Shown here: positions 47,882-59,300 of the stretch, piece by piece
How positions within the stretch are numbered: the first letter of the stretch is position 1
Layout: each line of letters opens with the position of its first letter
Assembly: GCF_004331075.1 (NCBI RefSeq)
Contig: NZ_SJNX01000005.1
Location: 124,001-188,000 of the forward strand
Length of the DNA: 64,000 nt
From: Acinetobacter brisouioides
GTDB lineage: Bacteria; Pseudomonadota; Gammaproteobacteria; Pseudomonadales; Moraxellaceae
Direction of reading: 5' to 3'
The notes under the pieces: generated by a model
The model's input: the letters and a program-made list of their open reading frames with translations, nothing else
Told to the model about the DNA's origin: nothing
The model's database searches: none
Program-made: the position numbers and the translations under genes

Positions 47882-49408
47882 TTAGTGCGCGTGCCCACCA
47901 CCAACTGGCCCTTTGGCGCGTGGACTAAACCAGATCAGAATTGCCCCAACCAAAAAAATCAAAGTAAAAATCAAAAATACATGATTAACCGAAATGGTTA
48001 AGGCTTCTTTTTCTACCAGATTCGCAATTGTACCCACAATGGTTGAATGGTTCATGCCATTGGCTTCAAGCAATCGCACGGTTTCTTCCGTATGTAAATT
48101 AGATACCATTTCACTACGTGCAATCTTGCTATGATCATCCCAAATGCTCACTGCCAGTGAAGTTCCCAGTGCGCCTGCCATAGTTCGCACAAAGTTCATT
48201 AAACCCGCAGCAGAAGCAATTTCTTGAGGCTGTACTGAACCCAATGCCAGATTGGACAGTGGAATAAAGAAGAATGGTACAGCAAAACCCTGAATAATCT
48301 GCGGCAATGCCAGCGACATAAAATCGGCTTCGTTGTTCCAAAAAGCCCGCAGTAAAGTCACACCACTCATCAGCACAAAACCAAACGATGCCAAAAGCCG
48401 TTCATCAAACTTGCTAGCAAGTTTTGCCACAATTGGTGACATAGTCAAACTACCAAAACCCATCATCGCAGTCAGATAGCCTGCCCATGTGGCGTTATAG
48501 CCCATGTTGGTTTGCAACCACTGTGGAATAATCACAATACTGCCAAAGAACGCGGCAAAGCCAAACGCCAAAGTCAGCACGGCGATGGAAAAACCGCGAT
48601 GCCTGAAAATCCGAATATCCACCACGGGGTGCTGCTCAGTATATTCCCAGATCAGGAACACCACAAAGCCAACCGCTGCGACCAGTCCAAGCACTACAAT
48701 CATGTCGTTATTGAACCAGTCACGGTCATGCCCCAAATCGAGCATGAGTTGCAAGGCGGCAATCCATAGAATCAGTAGACCCAAGCCCATGCCATCAATT
48801 TTTAATTGGGTCGTTGGGGTTTCAGCAGGCTTGAGTACGCGAAGCGCAGCCAGCGCACAAATAATCCCGACAGGTAGGTTAATAAAGAAAATCCAGTGCC
48901 AGGTCAGGTTGTCACTAATCCAGCCACCTAAAATCGGCCCTAAAATCGGCCCTACTACGGTGGTCATTGCCCATAAACCCATGGCTTGGGAATGTTTTTC
49001 GGGTGGGAAAATCCGCATCAGTAAGGCTTGGCTAATTGGCATGAGCGGACCACCAAACAGCCCCTGCCCGATTCGGCAAAACACCAGCATTTCAAGGCTG
49101 TTGGATAAACCACACAGCAAGGAAAACACGGTAAAACCGATCAGGCAGGCAACAAAAACCCGTACTGAACCAAAACGCCCAGCCAGCCAGCCCGTTAACG
49201 GCACACAGATGGCTTCAGCAACCGCATAAGAAGTAATGACCCATGTGCCTTGCGAATTTGAAATTGCCAAGTCACCGCTAATATGGGTGACTGACACATT
49301 GGCAATGGTGGTATCAAGCACCACCATAAAGTTGGACAGCGCGATTACAAATGCTGCCAGCAGTAATCGCCCTCCTGTCAACTCTGCAAAAGGAGTGGCA
49401 TTTTTCAT
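47882..49408 (-). CDS. emrB: MFS multidrug efflux pump, DHA2 family (EmrB-like)
   Basis: I start at ATG 49408 (508 residues); the TTG 6 nt upstream is less likely. 14 predicted helices as in DHA2/EmrB. LDTTIANVSVTHISGDL (motif D1), GWLAGRFGSVRVFV (motif A) and GPILGPILGGWISDNLTWHW (motif C region) are seen. Together with EmrA it should form a tripartite pump with an outer membrane channel encoded elsewhere. Substrates cannot be told from sequence. emrA ends just 6 bp before; one operon. Confidence 0.93.
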   Translation of the reverse strand: MKNATPFAELTGGRLLLAAFVIALSNFMVVLDTTIANVSVTHISGDLAISNSQGTWVITSYAVAEAICVPLTGWLAGRFGSVRVFVACLIGFTVFSLLCGLSNSLEMLVFCRIGQGLFGGPLMPISQALLMRIFPPEKHSQAMGLWAMTTVVGPILGPILGGWISDNLTWHWIFFINLPVGIICALAALRVLKPAETPTTQLKIDGMGLGLLILWIAALQLMLDLGHDRDWFNNDMIVVLGLVAAVGFVVFLIWEYTEQHPVVDIRIFRHRGFSIAVLTLAFGFAAFFGSIVIIPQWLQTNMGYNATWAGYLTAMMGFGSLTMSPIVAKLASKFDERLLASFGFVLMSGVTLLRAFWNNEADFMSLALPQIIQGFAVPFFFIPLSNLALGSVQPQEIASAAGLMNFVRTMAGALGTSLAVSIWDDHSKIARSEMVSNLHTEETVRLLEANGMNHSTIVGTIANLVEKEALTISVNHVFLIFTLIFLVGAILIWFSPRAKGPVGGGHAH

Positions 49409-49414
49409 AAGCAA

Positions 49415-50569
49415 TTACTTCGCACTGAGATCGACATCAGCATTCATCGACAACCCGACACGTAACGGATGCGCTGCCAGTTCTTTCGGATCAAGTGCAA
49501 TACGTACAGGTAAACGCTGTACCACCTTAATCCAGTTGCCTGTCGCATTCTGCGCAGGAATCAAAGCAAATGCCGAACCTGTTCCGCCCGAAAAGCCCAT
49601 GACTTTGCCGTGATAGACCACATCTTTCCCATATAGGTCAGACGTAAGTGTTGCAGTTTGCCCGATACGAACTTTGGCAAGCTGGCTTTCTTTAAAGTTA
49701 GCATCAACATAGAGTTGTGAAATAGGAACGACACTCATGAGCACAGTGCCAGGTGCAACCCGCTGCCCTACCTGAATATTACGACTCGTCACCACACCAT
49801 CAACAGGTGCACGAATCACTGTACGTTCCAAATCAAGCAAGGCCTGTTGAACTTGGGCTTGTGCGGTTAAAATATCGGGCGCGGTATTTTCACTAGCCCC
49901 TGTAATCAAGGCTTCATTGGCAGCCAAGTTACTTTGCGCCGCTTTACGGCTGGATTCGGCTTGGGACACGGCTGCTTTGGCCACATTTAATGCCGCCAAT
50001 GCAGTTTTTGCCGCACTTTGTGACGATGTCAGTTCTTCTTTAGAAATCGCACCGGTTTGCTCAAGTGCCTGACGACGAGCTAACTCTTGACGTGCATTGT
50101 CATAATCTGCCTGCGCTTTGACAACCTGTGCCTGTGCACTACTAATGCTGTCACTGCTGACAAAAATCTGTGAATTTAAAGAACTGCTGTTCGCTTGAGT
50201 CTGGTGATATTGACGTTTGGCTTTTGCCAACGCCGCTTCTGCCTGCGCGAGTGCAATCTTGGCATCACGTTGATCGACTTGTACTAAAATATCGCCTTTA
50301 TGCACTTGTTGCGTATCTTGTACCGAAACTTGCGCGACTTGTCCTGTCACCATTGAAGTGATTTCAGCCGTATCCGCACCTACATAGGCGTTGTCGGTAT
50401 TGACCGTGTTATTGAAAAAAATTGCCCAAATCGCATAAAGTACTGCTGCAATAATCAATATGAGTGCCAAAAAGCCAAGCATTTTTTTGCGTTTGGCTTT
50501 CATGGCTGGTTCAGCATTTGACTCTGGCGGTTGGGTCTCGGGTGTATTATTGGAGACATCTGTCATCAC
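49415..50569 (-). CDS. emrA: HlyD-family membrane fusion protein (EmrA-like)
   Basis: 384 residues. A membrane helix at about 30-52 is preceded by a cytosolic tail; then come a lipoyl half (VQVDQRDAKIALAQAEAAL), a long coiled-coil hairpin rich in A, Q and S (about 90-210) and a second lipoyl/beta-barrel half (RTVIRAPVDGVVTSRNIQVG). It joins the EmrB pump to an outer membrane channel. First gene of the operon; the leader has a long perfect inverted repeat. Confidence 0.93.
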   Translation of the reverse strand: MMTDVSNNTPETQPPESNAEPAMKAKRKKMLGFLALILIIAAVLYAIWAIFFNNTVNTDNAYVGADTAEITSMVTGQVAQVSVQDTQQVHKGDILVQVDQRDAKIALAQAEAALAKAKRQYHQTQANSSSLNSQIFVSSDSISSAQAQVVKAQADYDNARQELARRQALEQTGAISKEELTSSQSAAKTALAALNVAKAAVSQAESSRKAAQSNLAANEALITGASENTAPDILTAQAQVQQALLDLERTVIRAPVDGVVTSRNIQVGQRVAPGTVLMSVVPISQLYVDANFKESQLAKVRIGQTATLTSDLYGKDVVYHGKVMGFSGGTGSAFALIPAQNATGNWIKVVQRLPVRIALDPKELAAHPLRVGLSMNADVDLSAK

Positions 50570-50606
50570 ATATTCCTAAATTAACTCAAACTGTGATCAG
50601 AACACC

Positions 50607-50663
50607 TCAAATACATTTCAGCTGCGCACAGGCGATGCCAAACAACTCATGAAATGTATTTGA
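50607..50663 (-). promoter_or_regulatory. Perfect 14 bp inverted repeat ahead of emrAB
   Basis: TCAAATACATTTCA (50607-50620) and TGAAATGTATTTGA (50650-50663) are exact inverses around a 29 nt loop containing GGC-GAT-GCC. It lies about 40 bp before emrA. It could be a leader hairpin or two half-sites of a regulator. The rest of 50570-50866 shows no gene. Confidence 0.6.
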
Positions 50664-50866
50664 ACTATACCCAGTCTTGATTTTTTGAATCGTTTACTTC
50701 GTTATATTGGGTAAAAATCACATTTTGATTATAAAAATACAAGATTGTTTTTTTCGTAAAAACGTGTACAAAGTGCAGCGGAACCCCCTATTTCAATAGG
50801 CTTCTAGCACATAAAAATACAATCTAAAACTTTAATATTAATCAATATTTATCAATATTCATCTAT

Positions 50867-51364
50867 TTAATAAGCATAAGAAGCAATTGCCACCGCGATG
50901 GTGACTGAGCAGTCATTTTGCATAGACATTCTCATTGTACAACTTTTTTTGCCCATTCTTAAGACTTCTGCATGAGCAATAAAAGATTGTCCACGACCAG
51001 GCGCCAGATAATCCACCCTCAAATCCAGTGTTGCCAGACGTTCGATTTGTTTAAGTACTTGTTCTCGATGCTGAATATCGGCACGCTTATATAATTCTGC
51101 CATTGCCACCACACCCCCAAGGCTATCGAGCAAGGTCGCTGCTACACCGCCATGCAAGATTTCATAAGCGACATTACCAATCAGATTCGGCTGCATATTC
51201 AAATGCCCTTGAATCTGCTCATCCACCACCCGCATGCAAATCCCATTATGTTGTAAAAAAGGCGAATGGTTAAAGGCATCACACAATTGCTGCAAGATTG
51301 CAGAGAGCTGATTTTCAGATGAAATATCCAGTTGCCCTGTCCATGTTTTTTTTGTTTGACCCAT
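50867..51364 (-). CDS. Hotdog-fold thioesterase (PaaI/YigI-like)
   Basis: 165 residues. The hotdog motif HGGVAATLLDSLGGVVAM (about 85-102) carries the conserved His-Gly-Gly and the catalytic Asp of the central helix. LRVDYLAPGRGQSFIAHAEV forms the following strands. Likely acyl-CoA thioesterase activity; substrate unknown. Divergent from hemB, with about 100 bp between. Confidence 0.88.
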   Translation of the reverse strand: MGQTKKTWTGQLDISSENQLSAILQQLCDAFNHSPFLQHNGICMRVVDEQIQGHLNMQPNLIGNVAYEILHGGVAATLLDSLGGVVAMAELYKRADIQHREQVLKQIERLATLDLRVDYLAPGRGQSFIAHAEVLRMGKKSCTMRMSMQNDCSVTIAVAIASYAY

Positions 51365-51428
51365 GCTGAGTTATTCCTTGAATGATGATATGTTCTTGTA
51401 CAAACGCCTCATTATAGGGCTACAATAG

Positions 51429-52475
<1,047 letters not shown>

Positions 52476-52504
52476 TTCGTTTTCCTAGATAGATCGAGCG
52501 CACG

Positions 52505-53620
52505 ATGCAGATTGCCATCATTGGGGCGGGTGTAAGTGGTTTACTCTCAGCCTTTGAACTGATTCAACACGGCTGTTCCATCACAATTTTTGATCAACAG
52601 CAAGCAGGCAAAGCTGCATCATGGGCAGGTGGCGGGATTTTGTCGCCGATGTATCCATGGCGCTACCCTGCTGCGGTTAACCATCTGGCTCAATACGGCA
52701 AGGCGCTCTATCAGGAATACAATGAACAGTTGTATCCTATCACCCACATTGATTTTCAGATTCAGCATACAGGCATGCTGATTTTTGATCCTGAAGATTT
52801 TGCCATTGGGCAAAGCTATGCGCAGCGTCATCAGGAACCGATGCAATATGCTGAACTGCTACAGGGTCAACACTTACATCAGATTAACCCACATGTGTCC
52901 GAGCAGTTTCAGCAGGCTTTGTATTTTCCGCACCTGTCCAATGTACGTAATCCGCGCTTATTACAATCTTTAATTGCTTACTTGGCGCAACATCCTCAAG
53001 TTAAATTTATTGAAGATTGTGCGATACAAAAATTACAGATTCAAAACCAAAAAGTCACCGCAATTCATACTGAAAAAGGTGAAAAATTTACTGCCGATCA
53101 GGTGGTACTTGCCACAGGTGCTTGGAGCCAAGCGTGGGCTGAACCACTCAATTTAAGCATTCCAGTCAAACCTGTACATGGACAAATGGCGCTGTTTAAA
53201 ACACCAGAAAACTGGTTGCCGACCATGTGTATGAACAAGGTCATGTACCTGATTCCACGGCGTGACGGACATATTGTGTGTGGTTCAAGCATGAATGATT
53301 TTGGTTTTGACAACACACCGAAAGCCCATATTCAGCAAAATATTGTCGATGCTGTATTTGAAATGGTGCCAGAATTGGCACAGTTTCCACTGGTCGATCA
53401 ATGGGCAGGCTTACGTCCAAGCTCCCCAGACGGCGTGCCTTACATCGGGCAAATGCCAGAGGTCGACAACCTGTGGGCCAACTTCGGACATTTCCGTAAT
53501 GGTTTGTGTATGGGGCCTGCTTCTGCGCGCCTACTGCGTCAACTCATGTTACAACAAAGCACTTTGGTTGACCCAGCAGCGTATTCTCCACAGCGCCTCA
53601 TACAAAATGCCCTCGCCTAA
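52505..53620 (+). CDS. thiO: FAD-dependent glycine oxidase-like protein ThiO
   Basis: 371 residues of the DAO family. Rossmann FAD motif IIGAGVSGLLSAFEL at the N-terminus, then AGKAASWAGGGILSPMYPW, close to ThiO rather than D-amino acid dehydrogenase. VVLATGAWS and RPSSPDGVPYIG near the C-terminus also fit. ThiO makes the iminoglycine used for the thiazole of thiamine. Other thi genes are not adjacent, so the pathway assignment is inferred. Probably cotranscribed with hemB. Confidence 0.85.
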   Translation: MQIAIIGAGVSGLLSAFELIQHGCSITIFDQQQAGKAASWAGGGILSPMYPWRYPAAVNHLAQYGKALYQEYNEQLYPITHIDFQIQHTGMLIFDPEDFAIGQSYAQRHQEPMQYAELLQGQHLHQINPHVSEQFQQALYFPHLSNVRNPRLLQSLIAYLAQHPQVKFIEDCAIQKLQIQNQKVTAIHTEKGEKFTADQVVLATGAWSQAWAEPLNLSIPVKPVHGQMALFKTPENWLPTMCMNKVMYLIPRRDGHIVCGSSMNDFGFDNTPKAHIQQNIVDAVFEMVPELAQFPLVDQWAGLRPSSPDGVPYIGQMPEVDNLWANFGHFRNGLCMGPASARLLRQLMLQQSTLVDPAAYSPQRLIQNALA

Positions 53621-54523
53621 TCACGCCAATAATTGCTGCAATGCCAAATCCAGAGTTGGATAATGAAAATGATAGCCTGCTTCAAGCAAAGCTTTGGGTT
53701 GGACAAACTGTCCATTTAAAATCAGTTGGGATTGTTCTCCCAGTGCTAATTTTAAAGCAAAGCCTGGGGCTGTAAGTAATGGACGAACCTGTAAATATTG
53801 GGCAGCGCACTCGGCAAACTGCTGTTGTGTTGAGTGTTCAGGAGCAACCACATTAAAAATTTGTGCCTGTGGTTGATGATTCATCAGAAATTCAATCGCG
53901 CCCAGCACATCGGCAATATGCACCCATGTCACAGGCTGACGACCATGCCCGATTTTCCCAGCCAGTTTCATTTTTATCGGTTGTAGCATCTGCGGCAAAA
54001 TTCCACCATCTGCGGCAAAGACCACGCCTAAACGGATAATTTTAATCGTGTACTGCGCTTGATATGCTAAAGCAGCCTGTTCCCACTGCTGACAAAGTTC
54101 TGACATAAAAATGGCCTGGGGTTCAGTATTTTCATCACAAATCTTTTGCCACTGTTGCTGTTCATCAATCCCGTAATAACCCACTGCTGAACCTGAGATC
54201 ACCAGTTTTGGCCGATGCTTCTGGTGATTGAGCCACTGAAACAATTGTGTTGTGGTCTCAACCCGACTATAAATCAGTTGCTCTTTGCGCTCTGTACTCC
54301 AGCGCTGCTGACCAATATTTTCTCCCGCCAGATTAATCACATAGTCAATCATTTCATTATTGACCTGACTCAGTTTCTGAACCCAGCGCAGGTTATGGTG
54401 GTCTGACGTTCGATTTTTACGACTCAGGGCAATCACCCGATAGTCACGCTCTAACAAATATGGTAACAAATGCCCGCCAATAAAGCCCGAAGCACCTGTA
54501 ATGAGAATGGTTGCAGCAGACAT
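53621..54523 (-). CDS. TIGR01777-type epimerase (SDR39U1/YfcH family)
   Basis: I start at ATG 54523 (300 residues), preceded by AAAGGA; the ATG 18 nt upstream is less likely. An extended SDR fold: GASGFIGGHLLPYLLER at the N-terminus and INLAGENIGQQRWS in place of a typical active-site loop. Then VVISGSAVGYYG-like SGSAVGYYGI carrying the catalytic-type Tyr region. A C-terminal DUF1731 domain ends in HYPTLDLALQQLL. Cellular role unclear; homologues affect cell division in cyanobacteria. Its stop overlaps the end region of thiO (converging, 0-1 bp gap). Confidence 0.9.
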   Translation of the reverse strand: MSAATILITGASGFIGGHLLPYLLERDYRVIALSRKNRTSDHHNLRWVQKLSQVNNEMIDYVINLAGENIGQQRWSTERKEQLIYSRVETTTQLFQWLNHQKHRPKLVISGSAVGYYGIDEQQQWQKICDENTEPQAIFMSELCQQWEQAALAYQAQYTIKIIRLGVVFAADGGILPQMLQPIKMKLAGKIGHGRQPVTWVHIADVLGAIEFLMNHQPQAQIFNVVAPEHSTQQQFAECAAQYLQVRPLLTAPGFALKLALGEQSQLILNGQFVQPKALLEAGYHFHYPTLDLALQQLLA

Positions 54524-55078
54524 AGCATTTCCTTTGTTCATTTTTATTAGATGAGATGATCTAAAAATATAGCACGCCTGCCAATATTTGATTACAAATT
54601 AGACCGCTTTAAATTTTTTAAAGTTTTTTAGGCTTTCTTGTCAACCATTACCAAAACACTGACGTTATATAGGGTATAAGGTCTGTTGTTGACGTTTTTG
54701 CACGGCATCAGCGAAAACGACACTTCAGCAGCCTTCATCAACAATCTTTGCCTCGGGTAACTTCATAAAAATAACCCGTTGTACGAAGTCTCTTAGACCA
54801 ACGATTTATATCACTCGAATCGTTGGTCTTTTCTTTTTCAGAAGATGTTTCCCACTAGTTTTGTCTGATCTACAAAATGCCTTATCTATAGATTAATATG
54901 GAGATGGCAACATCGAAACACAATATATACAGAAAAAAATCAATAAAAATAAAATAGATTCAATCAGTCCAATTCCGTCACCGCAAAAAAAGTCGCTTTC
55001 AATCTTGGTGTGTATTCTGCACCTTGCATACAGCTTTATGCTACCTTATGGACATTCATCCGCAGGACTTCCAACTTT
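54524..55078. other. Intergenic with a probable small RNA gene
   Basis: 555 bp between the SDR gene start and sbcD. A/T-rich ends; the middle carries the structured segment and orphan terminator entered separately. Confidence 0.5.
54686..54835 (+). ncRNA. Candidate small RNA, about 150 nt
   Basis: A strong terminator at 54796-54828 (perfect 11 bp GACCAACGATT / AATCGTTGGTC, then TTTTCTTTTTC) has no plus-strand gene before it; the preceding gene is on the minus strand. Upstream are a nested stem: TTGTTGA (54686-54692) / TCAACAA (54738-54744) enclosing CGTTTTTGC (54693-54701) / GCGAAAACG (54711-54719), with one wobble. A short CGGGT / ACCCG hairpin follows. The promoter and 5' end were not placed. 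No match to 6S or other RNAs I know. Confidence 0.55.
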
Positions 55079-56329
55079 ATGAGCGTGCATTTTCTTCATA
55101 CGTCAGACTGGCATTTGGGGCAATTCTTTTATAACCATTCGCGCCACTATGAACATGAACAATTTCTGGCATGGCTCATTCAACAAATCAAAGAAAAACA
55201 ACCACATGCCCTGCTGATTGCAGGCGATATTTTCGATGTCATCAATCCAAGTTCACAGGCACAAAAACAACTCTATCAATTCCTTGCCGATGCGCATGAG
55301 GCTGCACCACAGATGCAAACCCTGATGATTGCAGGCAATCATGACTCAGGTTATAGAATTGAACAGGTCGAACCGCTCCTCGAAAAATACCACGCCAAAG
55401 CAGTCGGGGTGATTCGCTGGAACGATGACAAAAGCTTAAATACTGAGCGCCTGATTTTACCGATTTACGATGCACAAAAAAATATTGTGGCGTGGTGTGT
55501 GGTGTTGCCTTTTCTACGTTCTGCCGAAATTACAGGTCTGAATGACCAGACCAGTACCAGCCAATCTGCGATTGAATATCTACATCGCACCTTGATTAGC
55601 GAAGCACAAAAAAGAAAAACACCTGAACAGGCGTTGATTGTCATGTCGCATGCGCACATGCAAGGTGCAGAAACGTCAGACTCGGAACGCCCAATTATCA
55701 TTGGCAATGAAGAAGCGCTTTCTACTGCATTATTTGATGGTGCAATTGATTATGTGGCACTCGGACATTTACATAAACCGCAAAAAGTCGGACAAGCACA
55801 TATTCGTTATAGCGGCTCGCCGATCCCTTTGTCTTTTAGCGAAATTCATTATAAACATCAGGTGGTTGATGTCAGGATTGACCCCAAAAATCCTGAACAG
55901 CCGTATACTTTTGACGCAATAGCCATTCCTCGCAGCATTAACCTGATTGCGATTCGAGGCAGCCTAGATGAAGTCTTTGCCCAGTTACAGGCTTTGCCAC
56001 ACGGCGAAATTGAGGAGATTGAGCAACGTGAATATGTGGATATTGAATACAGTACCACCCAACCGCCTGCTCTAAATTTACGGCAACAGTTTGAAGATGC
56101 TCTGCCGAAAAACCGTTATCGACTGGTCAAGATTTCCCGCCAGTATTTGCCAAATGAACAGCAACAAGATCAAGCTTCAGGCATAAGTTTAGAACCGCCG
56201 ACTCCCGAAAAGCTATTTAGCAGCCTGTGGCAAAAACACGGTTACGATACCGATGATAGCGTACTCAAAGACTTCATGAGTTTGGTTGAACAAGCCCAAC
56301 ATGATCTTGATGATGAAACCTCTGCTTAA
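55079..56329 (+). CDS. sbcD: Exonuclease SbcD (Mre11-like nuclease subunit)
   Basis: I start at ATG 55079 (416 residues); the frame from 55010 adds 23 unlikely residues. Calcineurin-type phosphoesterase with metal motifs TSDWHLGQ, AGDIFDV, AGNHDSGYR, SHAHMQGA and ALGHLHKPQ. With SbcC it degrades hairpins and processes double-strand breaks. sbcC begins 9 bp after the stop, one operon. Confidence 0.95.
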   Translation: MSVHFLHTSDWHLGQFFYNHSRHYEHEQFLAWLIQQIKEKQPHALLIAGDIFDVINPSSQAQKQLYQFLADAHEAAPQMQTLMIAGNHDSGYRIEQVEPLLEKYHAKAVGVIRWNDDKSLNTERLILPIYDAQKNIVAWCVVLPFLRSAEITGLNDQTSTSQSAIEYLHRTLISEAQKRKTPEQALIVMSHAHMQGAETSDSERPIIIGNEEALSTALFDGAIDYVALGHLHKPQKVGQAHIRYSGSPIPLSFSEIHYKHQVVDVRIDPKNPEQPYTFDAIAIPRSINLIAIRGSLDEVFAQLQALPHGEIEEIEQREYVDIEYSTTQPPALNLRQQFEDALPKNRYRLVKISRQYLPNEQQQDQASGISLEPPTPEKLFSSLWQKHGYDTDDSVLKDFMSLVEQAQHDLDDETSA

Positions 56330-56338
56330 GGATTTGCC

Positions 56339-59300
56339 ATGAAAATTTTATCTATTCGCATAAAAAATCTGGCATCGCTGGCAGGTGAACAGTGGATTGA
56401 TTTTGAAAGTCAGCCATTGGCAAACGCAGGGCTGATCGCAATTACAGGCAAAACAGGCGCAGGAAAATCAACCATTTTGGATGCGATGTGCCTTGCCCTA
56501 TTTAATAAAATTCCGCGCCTCAAAGAAAGCGATGGCAAACTCCGCGATGTCGACGGTTCAGAATTATTATCTAATTCACCTTTAACCGTGTTACGGCGTG
56601 GCGCTGGGCATGGTTTTGCTGAAGTGAGCTTTATTGCACCCGATCAGAAGCGTTATTTGGCGCGTTGGGAACTCAAGCGCGCCCGTGAAAACCCTACTGG
56701 AAAATTGCAAAGCGTACAGCGTTCGCTGACTTGCCTGAGCGATGGTGTGGTGATTGCCGACAAAACCAAAGCCGTCGATGACAGTATCAAAAATATTACC
56801 CAGTTATCGTTTGAACAATTTACCCGCGCGGTGCTGTTAGCCCAATCCGAAGTCACCGCATTTTTAAAAGCTCGTGACAGTGAACGCGGTGAACTGCTCG
56901 AATACCTGACCAATTCTTCAATTTTTGCCAAAATCGGACAATTGGCATTTGAAAAAACCCGTGACATTGCCAAGCAACGTAAAGAACTGGAAAATGTTTT
57001 AGGGCATATTGAAATCTTGTCAGATGAAGCTGTGACTGAACTGACCGAGCAATTGCGACAAAGCAATATGCAATATGAAAAACTCAATGCTGAAAAGATA
57101 AAATTAGAGCAACATCAGCGTTGGTTTACCCAGCAGCAAAAACTCGAACATGATGTACAACAACGCCAGCAGCATCTAACTGAGCAACAACAAAAATTTG
57201 ATGCGTTGGGCTCAAAACGCACGCAGCTTAAACAATTGGAAACCTTTGCTAGTATTCGCCCCAGTGTGATTCAACAGCAAAAAACTCAGGCGGAACTCCA
57301 TCAGTTACAACCAAAAATTCAAAGCAGCCAACTCCACTTCAACGCCATCAAACACGGTTTTGAACAAGAAAAAACTGTGTTTGAAAATGTGGACAAACAA
57401 TTCAAAGCTCAACACACGTTTGAGCAAACATATCAGTCAAGCCTTGAGCAAGTCCGAGTCTATATTCAAGAACGTGAATTTATTGGCAAACAATTTGTTA
57501 AAGCCAAATCCACGCTAGAAAGTTTGCAACAAAATTTACAGCCATTATTACAGCAGCAAATCCAATTACAAACGGATTGCGATCAGTTCAGCACGCAGCT
57601 TAAGCAACAATCACAACAATTAAAGCAAACTGCACAATTTTCAAGTTTGGATCAAGGGCTGTCTGCGCATATCGCGCCACTACAACGCTTTATTCAACAT
57701 TTTCAAAACTTCGAACAGCAATATGGTGAACTAGCGACTGCACAAACAGATTTAAGTCAAAAACAACAACAGCTTGCATCACAACAACAGCAATTTGGTC
57801 ATGAGCAAAATGTTGATGCACAATTGCGAGAGTTCCGTAGCAATCATGAGAAAATATTAGCACAAAGCCATCAATTGGCTTTCATAACAACCCAATTTCA
57901 ACAGTTTAGCCAGCTTCATTTAGAACAGAATGCGGTTCAAACTAAATGTGATGAACTGACGCAAGACATCGTACAAAGTACTCAACAGGTTCAGCTTACC
58001 GAACAGCAATATCAAACCAAGAAACTGGAACGAGAACAGTTACAACGCATCTTGCAGCAGCAACGCCTGTTGCACACTGAAAACATTGAAAAGCTACGCG
58101 AGCAATTGATTGAAGGTGAAGCCTGCTTGGTCTGTGGCAGTACCCATCATCCATTTAAAGCAGAACATACCTCTCTTTCCAATGAGCTGCTCAAACTACA
58201 AGAACAGCAAGAACAACAAGCCATTCAACTGGAACAACAACAGTTGCATGCTTGGCAACAGGCTCAGCAGATTCATGCACAGCACAATATGGCGCTCACG
58301 CAAAATCAAAGCCGCCTAAATGCTTTAACTGCTGATCTTGAAAAAACTCAGCACTCCATGAGTGACGCCTGCACACAAGCTCAAATTGACATTGATTTCA
58401 GTCAATCGCCTGATCTAACCCAGCAGAAACTTTTACAAATCATTAAAACACTTCAACAAGACAAGCAAAACATTGAGCAATCCATACAACAACTAGACGA
58501 TGTTCAAAAACAGCAACGCACGTTGACCCAGCAAATTCAGCAGACTTCACAACAGCTCGCTATCGTGCAACAGTCCGAACAGACGATCCAATATCTACTC
58601 GATCTACTCACGACTGAACAACGTGATGCATGGCAAAAGCAAACAATGCGTGTTGCCAACCAAATCGTGCAGCAGCTCAACCAACGTAGCCAGCTTTTGC
58701 GCCATATTGAAATGCTGAATCAGCAGTTGAATGATAAATCTCAGCTTCTACAGCAAAAAACACATGAAATTCATACGAAGCATGAGCAAATTCAACATGC
58801 CGAAAAAGATAAAGCTGAATGTGAGCGTAAGGGACAAGAAAATAAAGAACTCGCAACCCAATTGATTTTTGAAATGACGCACATTCAGATTGAAAAACCA
58901 CATGAATGGTTGATTCAATATGATGAGCAACGGCAAAATCTACAGCTTCAATTTAACCAAATTCGCCAAAGCTTCGAGCAAACCCGTGAAAAATTTGATC
59001 AACAGCAACGGCAACTCGATCAGCTCAACATTCAGTTGCTTCAAGTGACGGCGCAACATCAGACCGCGACCCTTGAAATCGAACAATGGCTAAAACAACA
59101 TGCAGAGTTTGATCAGCCATTACTTTCTCAGCTACAACACATTTCGCTTGAAGAAACTCAGCAGATCCGCCGACACGTTCAAGATGCCGAGCGCGCATTG
59201 GCAGATGCTCAGGCGGCACTGAAAGCCATTCAAGAGCAATTACAACAACATTTGAACCATCAGCCTGAAATTGGACTGGCTCAACTACAAACCGAATTCA

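Noticed and set aside
48504..49229. 241-codon plus-strand frame
   Set aside because: Antisense to the emrB-like gene, with low-complexity Ser/Pro/Thr content typical of a shadow frame.
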